Of a stretch of DNA of 34,298 nt, positions 31,796 through 34,298 are shown piece by piece. Origin of the DNA: an uncultured Balneola sp. Lineage in GTDB: Bacteria > Bacteroidota > Rhodothermia > Balneolales > Balneolaceae. The first letter of the stretch is position 1, and each line of letters begins with the position of its first letter. The stretch spans positions 1 to 34,298 of the forward strand of contig CABZVB010000019.1 of assembly GCA_902529115.1 (NCBI GenBank), in the 5' to 3' direction. The notes under the pieces were generated by a model. It was not told where the DNA came from, made no database searches, and worked only from the letters and a program-made list of their open reading frames with translations. Made by a program: the position numbers and the translations under genes.

Positions 31796-33388
31796 TTAAG
31801 CATTACTAAGCCATTCCTCCTTAGATAGTCTGGGAAGTTCAGCTAAAAACTTTTCAGATGATGCCTTAATTGCATTTTTTTCCAGTATACTTTTCTTATC
31901 AAAAGTTTTAACCATAAAACTTGCTCTCCCGCTCTTACTGAATGTTTCACGCTGTTGATCAATGAAATTCCAATACAAATAATTCATTGGACACGCTTTA
32001 TTACCTGTTTTTTCCTTTACCGAGTAGCTACATTGATTACAATAATCACTCATTTTATTTACATAGTTTCCTCCAGCTACATATGGCTTGGAAGCAAGAA
32101 TACCTCCATCAGCAAAGGTACTCATCCCCAAAACATTTGGTAAAACAACCCATTCGTAAGCATCAATAAAACCAAGCCAAAACCATTCATTCAGTGCTCT
32201 AGGGTCTGTACCTGTAAGATTACTAAAATTACTTAATATCATTAACCGAGGTATGTGGTGTACATATCCCTTTTCAATAACTGGGTGTACACATTCACTC
32301 ATGCACTTCATTTTAGTCTCTGCTGTCCAATAAACAGCGGGTAATGATTTCTCAAAATTAAAATAGTTAGCCTCACGAACTTTTGGCATCATGGCCTCAT
32401 AGTAAATTCTAATGTATTCACGCCACCCAATAATCTGACGTATAAAACCTTCAATAGAAGAGATGGGTATAGTTTGATTTTTTTCAAAATGATGAATAAC
32501 TGAATCACACACTTCTTTAGGATTCAATAGCCCAACATTTAAATACATAGATAAATGACTGTGAAATAAAACTGAACCGCGAATCGTCATTGCATCTTCA
32601 TAAGGACCGAAATTTTCTAATGCATTTCCTAAGAAATATTGTAGGGCATCTAAAGCATCTGAGCGAGTAACTCCATAATTGAAGTCTTTTATAACACCAA
32701 AATTATTAGGATAGATTGCCTCTACCATATCCATGACTTCATGTGTAATATTGTCTTTATCCTTTTTATATACAGGAGGTAAATTTATTTCAAGTGGTAG
32801 TTTCTTTCTGTTCTCTTTATCATAATTCCACTCTCCTCCAATTGGGTTCTCACCATGCATCAAGTAGCCTGTCATTCTCCGCATTTCGCGATAAAAAAAT
32901 TCCATTCTCCACCCTTTAGATATTCGTGGTACATACGGTTTTAATGGCGCTAAAAAAAAGTTGTTTGGATATTCTTGTATGCTTGGATAGTTTTCTTTTA
33001 CAGTTTTGATAGCTTCCCTAGAATCCCATTCACTTGGCTGCATATAACTTAAATTCCAATGGGTATGTTTTTGAAGAAGATCAATTATACTAGAGGCATA
33101 ATCATCAGAAGTGCTATGATAATACACACTAAACCCCATCTTTTCACATTCCAAAGCAAAATGTCGCATAGCACTGTACAAAAAAACTAATTTTTTCTTG
33201 TGATAAGGAATCTGATTTACTCTTTGGACTGATTCAATAAAAAGTAATAATGGTTTTTCTTCTTTAACCGATGCAGGAAAATTATCTACACAAAGCTGAT
33301 CATACCATATTAAGTAAACTTCGCGATATTCGAGAGGGTTTGTTTTGGATAAGTTTGAATCAATTTGTTTTCTATAATCAAGTAACAT
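31796..33388 (-). CDS. Iron-sulfur (6-4)-type photolyase/cryptochrome (FeS-BCP)
   Basis: This protein belongs to the iron-sulfur bacterial cryptochrome/photolyase group, typified by Agrobacterium PhrB, which repairs (6-4) photoproducts and carries FAD plus a [4Fe-4S] cluster. I use the ATG at 33388 (530 residues); a TTG at 33409 would add seven. Four cysteines, C362, C450, C453 and C466, keep the 88-, 3- and 13-residue spacing of the PhrB cluster ligands (350, 438, 441, 454). The stretches HHIPRLMILSNFSNLTGTDP and NVLGMSTFADGGI are typical. Substrate is inferred from family. It is followed by the class II CPD photolyase gene, so both UV lesion types are covered. Confidence 0.92.
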   Translation of the reverse strand: MLLDYRKQIDSNLSKTNPLEYREVYLIWYDQLCVDNFPASVKEEKPLLLFIESVQRVNQIPYHKKKLVFLYSAMRHFALECEKMGFSVYYHSTSDDYASSIIDLLQKHTHWNLSYMQPSEWDSREAIKTVKENYPSIQEYPNNFFLAPLKPYVPRISKGWRMEFFYREMRRMTGYLMHGENPIGGEWNYDKENRKKLPLEINLPPVYKKDKDNITHEVMDMVEAIYPNNFGVIKDFNYGVTRSDALDALQYFLGNALENFGPYEDAMTIRGSVLFHSHLSMYLNVGLLNPKEVCDSVIHHFEKNQTIPISSIEGFIRQIIGWREYIRIYYEAMMPKVREANYFNFEKSLPAVYWTAETKMKCMSECVHPVIEKGYVHHIPRLMILSNFSNLTGTDPRALNEWFWLGFIDAYEWVVLPNVLGMSTFADGGILASKPYVAGGNYVNKMSDYCNQCSYSVKEKTGNKACPMNYLYWNFIDQQRETFSKSGRASFMVKTFDKKSILEKNAIKASSEKFLAELPRLSKEEWLSNA

Positions 33389-33553
33389 ACAGATAGAAAC
33401 ATATTCCAACTCTTATAATTCCGTTAAAAAAAATATATTTTTTGTTTTTTTAGGTTTGACTGAAAACATTATATGTACAGTAATTCAAAATAAAAATTTG
33501 ATCATTTCACAGGAATGTTTTTGTTAATGAAAAAATTAAGAAATAATGCTCTA

Positions 33554-34298
33554 TCACTCTCTCACAAAATAAAAAGTAATTGAACCAGACTGTGCAATCT
33601 GTTTTTTTTCGGATGGTAATTTTTCAAACCTCCATCCCCTTAATGCTTTAAAAATTTCAATCTCAAACTCAGGTTTCATATCATGAAGCCTTTTGATTAT
33701 TCCAATTGTACCATTTGGATTTACTTCGAATTTTACAGTGATTGAACCCTCAATATTTAATACATTTGAAGGCATTACTTGTTTTAATGGTTTTCTCGGC
33801 AAATTAGTATCCCAAGAAATTAAATATGTTTGAATAGCCTCTTTTTTATCATCATTTGTTTTCGGTAAGTTACTTTCTATAATTTTAAGAGTATTTCTTA
33901 TCTGTTTTTTTAAAGTGTTATCAATTCTAATTACGTTACCATTAATTCTGAATCTTGCATTATTTGATGATCCGAGCGATGCCCAAATAAATTGATCAGT
34001 AGTACTAACATCCATTAAAACAGAGTCGGCAGTTAGTTTTCTTAGATTAAAATTATATTTGAATCTATCTTCATCGACTAAAAAAGTCGTACTTCCAGAG
34101 CTCTTTATCACTGTATCCATAGGAAATTCAAATGTAAGAGTGAAGATGCCATGAAACAGACTATCCGAATAGTCACCAGCCACTAACAAGAATTTGAAGT
34201 CAGTTTTATTTTCTTGCGTCTCCAAAAATGTATCTTTGGATGGCAATATCATATGATACTCATCAAATTCATCAAATAGATGAAGCATATTATCTCTT
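33554..34298 (-). CDS. TonB C-terminal-domain protein, probably 5'-truncated by the window edge
   Basis: Visible residues (244 from the ATG at 34288) end with a TonB-C-like domain (about 175-244): EGSITVKFEVNPNGTIGIIK, then EIEIFKALRGWRFEKLPSEK, and QSGSITFYFV, matching the family's F-x-V-x-x-x-G and W-R-F pattern. No signal peptide or membrane helix is seen before it, and the frame stays open from the ATG to the window edge (the last 10 bases hold no in-frame stop), so the protein is probably longer. N-terminal regions of TonB-C proteins vary, including M56-peptidase fusions, so I do not assign a role. Confidence 0.7.
   Translation of the reverse strand, partial: RDNMLHLFDEFDEYHMILPSKDTFLETQENKTDFKFLLVAGDYSDSLFHGIFTLTFEFPMDTVIKSSGSTTFLVDEDRFKYNFNLRKLTADSVLMDVSTTDQFIWASLGSSNNARFRINGNVIRIDNTLKKQIRNTLKIIESNLPKTNDDKKEAIQTYLISWDTNLPRKPLKQVMPSNVLNIEGSITVKFEVNPNGTIGIIKRLHDMKPEFEIEIFKALRGWRFEKLPSEKKQIAQSGSITFYFVRE

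Noticed and set aside
33424-33443. A/T-only palindromic run upstream of the iron-sulfur photolyase gene.
   Set aside because: Low complexity, expected by chance in AT-rich DNA.
1-34298. CRISPR arrays, tRNA or rRNA genes, insertion sequences and prophage genes.
   Set aside because: None seen: no repeat-spacer pattern, no RNA gene signatures, no transposase or integrase.

Overview
The window is an AT-rich bacterial segment dominated by flagellar genes. They encode most of the export gate, rod, hook, basal body, C-ring and stator, plus the polar-placement pair FlhF/FlhG and the flagellar sigma factor. A sensory/regulatory block and a light-dependent DNA-repair block follow. Few genes have a Shine-Dalgarno sequence (flgG is the clear exception) and several starts are TTG or GTG. 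Together with two photolyases of different classes and a TonB-C-type protein, this suggests a flagellated, sunlit-habitat bacterium of the Bacteroidota/Balneolota (FCB) sphere. That placement is an inference, not a sequence-proven identity.

Layout. (1) 64-1606, minus: flgF-flgG (rod). (2) 1607-1939: divergent regulatory region. (3) 1940-8528, plus: flhB-flhA-flhF-flhG-small membrane protein-fliA, then a near-consensus sigma-28 promoter driving a small protein that may be FlgM-like. (4) 8537-14569, minus: motA-motB-fliL-fliM-fliN-fliO-fliP-fliQ-fliR, converging on block 3 with an 8-bp gap. (5) An intrinsic terminator at about 14618-14657 separates this from (6) 14720-25452, minus: flgB-flgC-unknown-fliE-fliF-fliG-fliH-fliI-fliJ-ylxF/motE-like-fliK-flgD-flgE, preceded by a full-consensus sigma-54 promoter. 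(7) 25684-26688, plus: a soluble histidine-kinase-like protein, divergent from the sigma-54 operon. (8) 26702-26926, minus: a stand-alone DHp-like mini-protein. (9) 27153-29573, plus: a membrane sensor kinase and OmpR-type response regulator. (10) 29628-33388, minus: an iron-sulfur (6-4)-type photolyase, a class II CPD photolyase and an NAD(P)H:FMN reductase. (11) 33554-34298, minus: a TonB-C-domain protein that probably continues past the window edge.

How the genes fit together. The sequence supports a flagellar hierarchy. The rod/MS-ring/C-ring/hook operon starts at a sigma-54 promoter (middle class), and the gene after fliA starts at a sigma-28 promoter (late class). The soluble kinase next to the sigma-54 promoter could be an FlrB/FleS-like input, but no sigma-54 activator, flagellin or chemotaxis gene lies in the window. 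The gene order matches the Bacillus fla/che order and common fliA-flgF-flgG orders if the 1.6-8.5 kb block is read as one inversion.

The least ordinary signals are four. FlhF keeps its fold landmarks but has lost its GTPase motifs, and its partner FlhG lacks the N-terminal FlhF-activating helix. FliM has six 15-bp tandem repeats where the CheY-binding peptide should be. A free-standing DHp-like protein sits beside a kinase with an eroded ATP-binding box. A perfect 16-bp palindrome lies just upstream of the class II photolyase gene.
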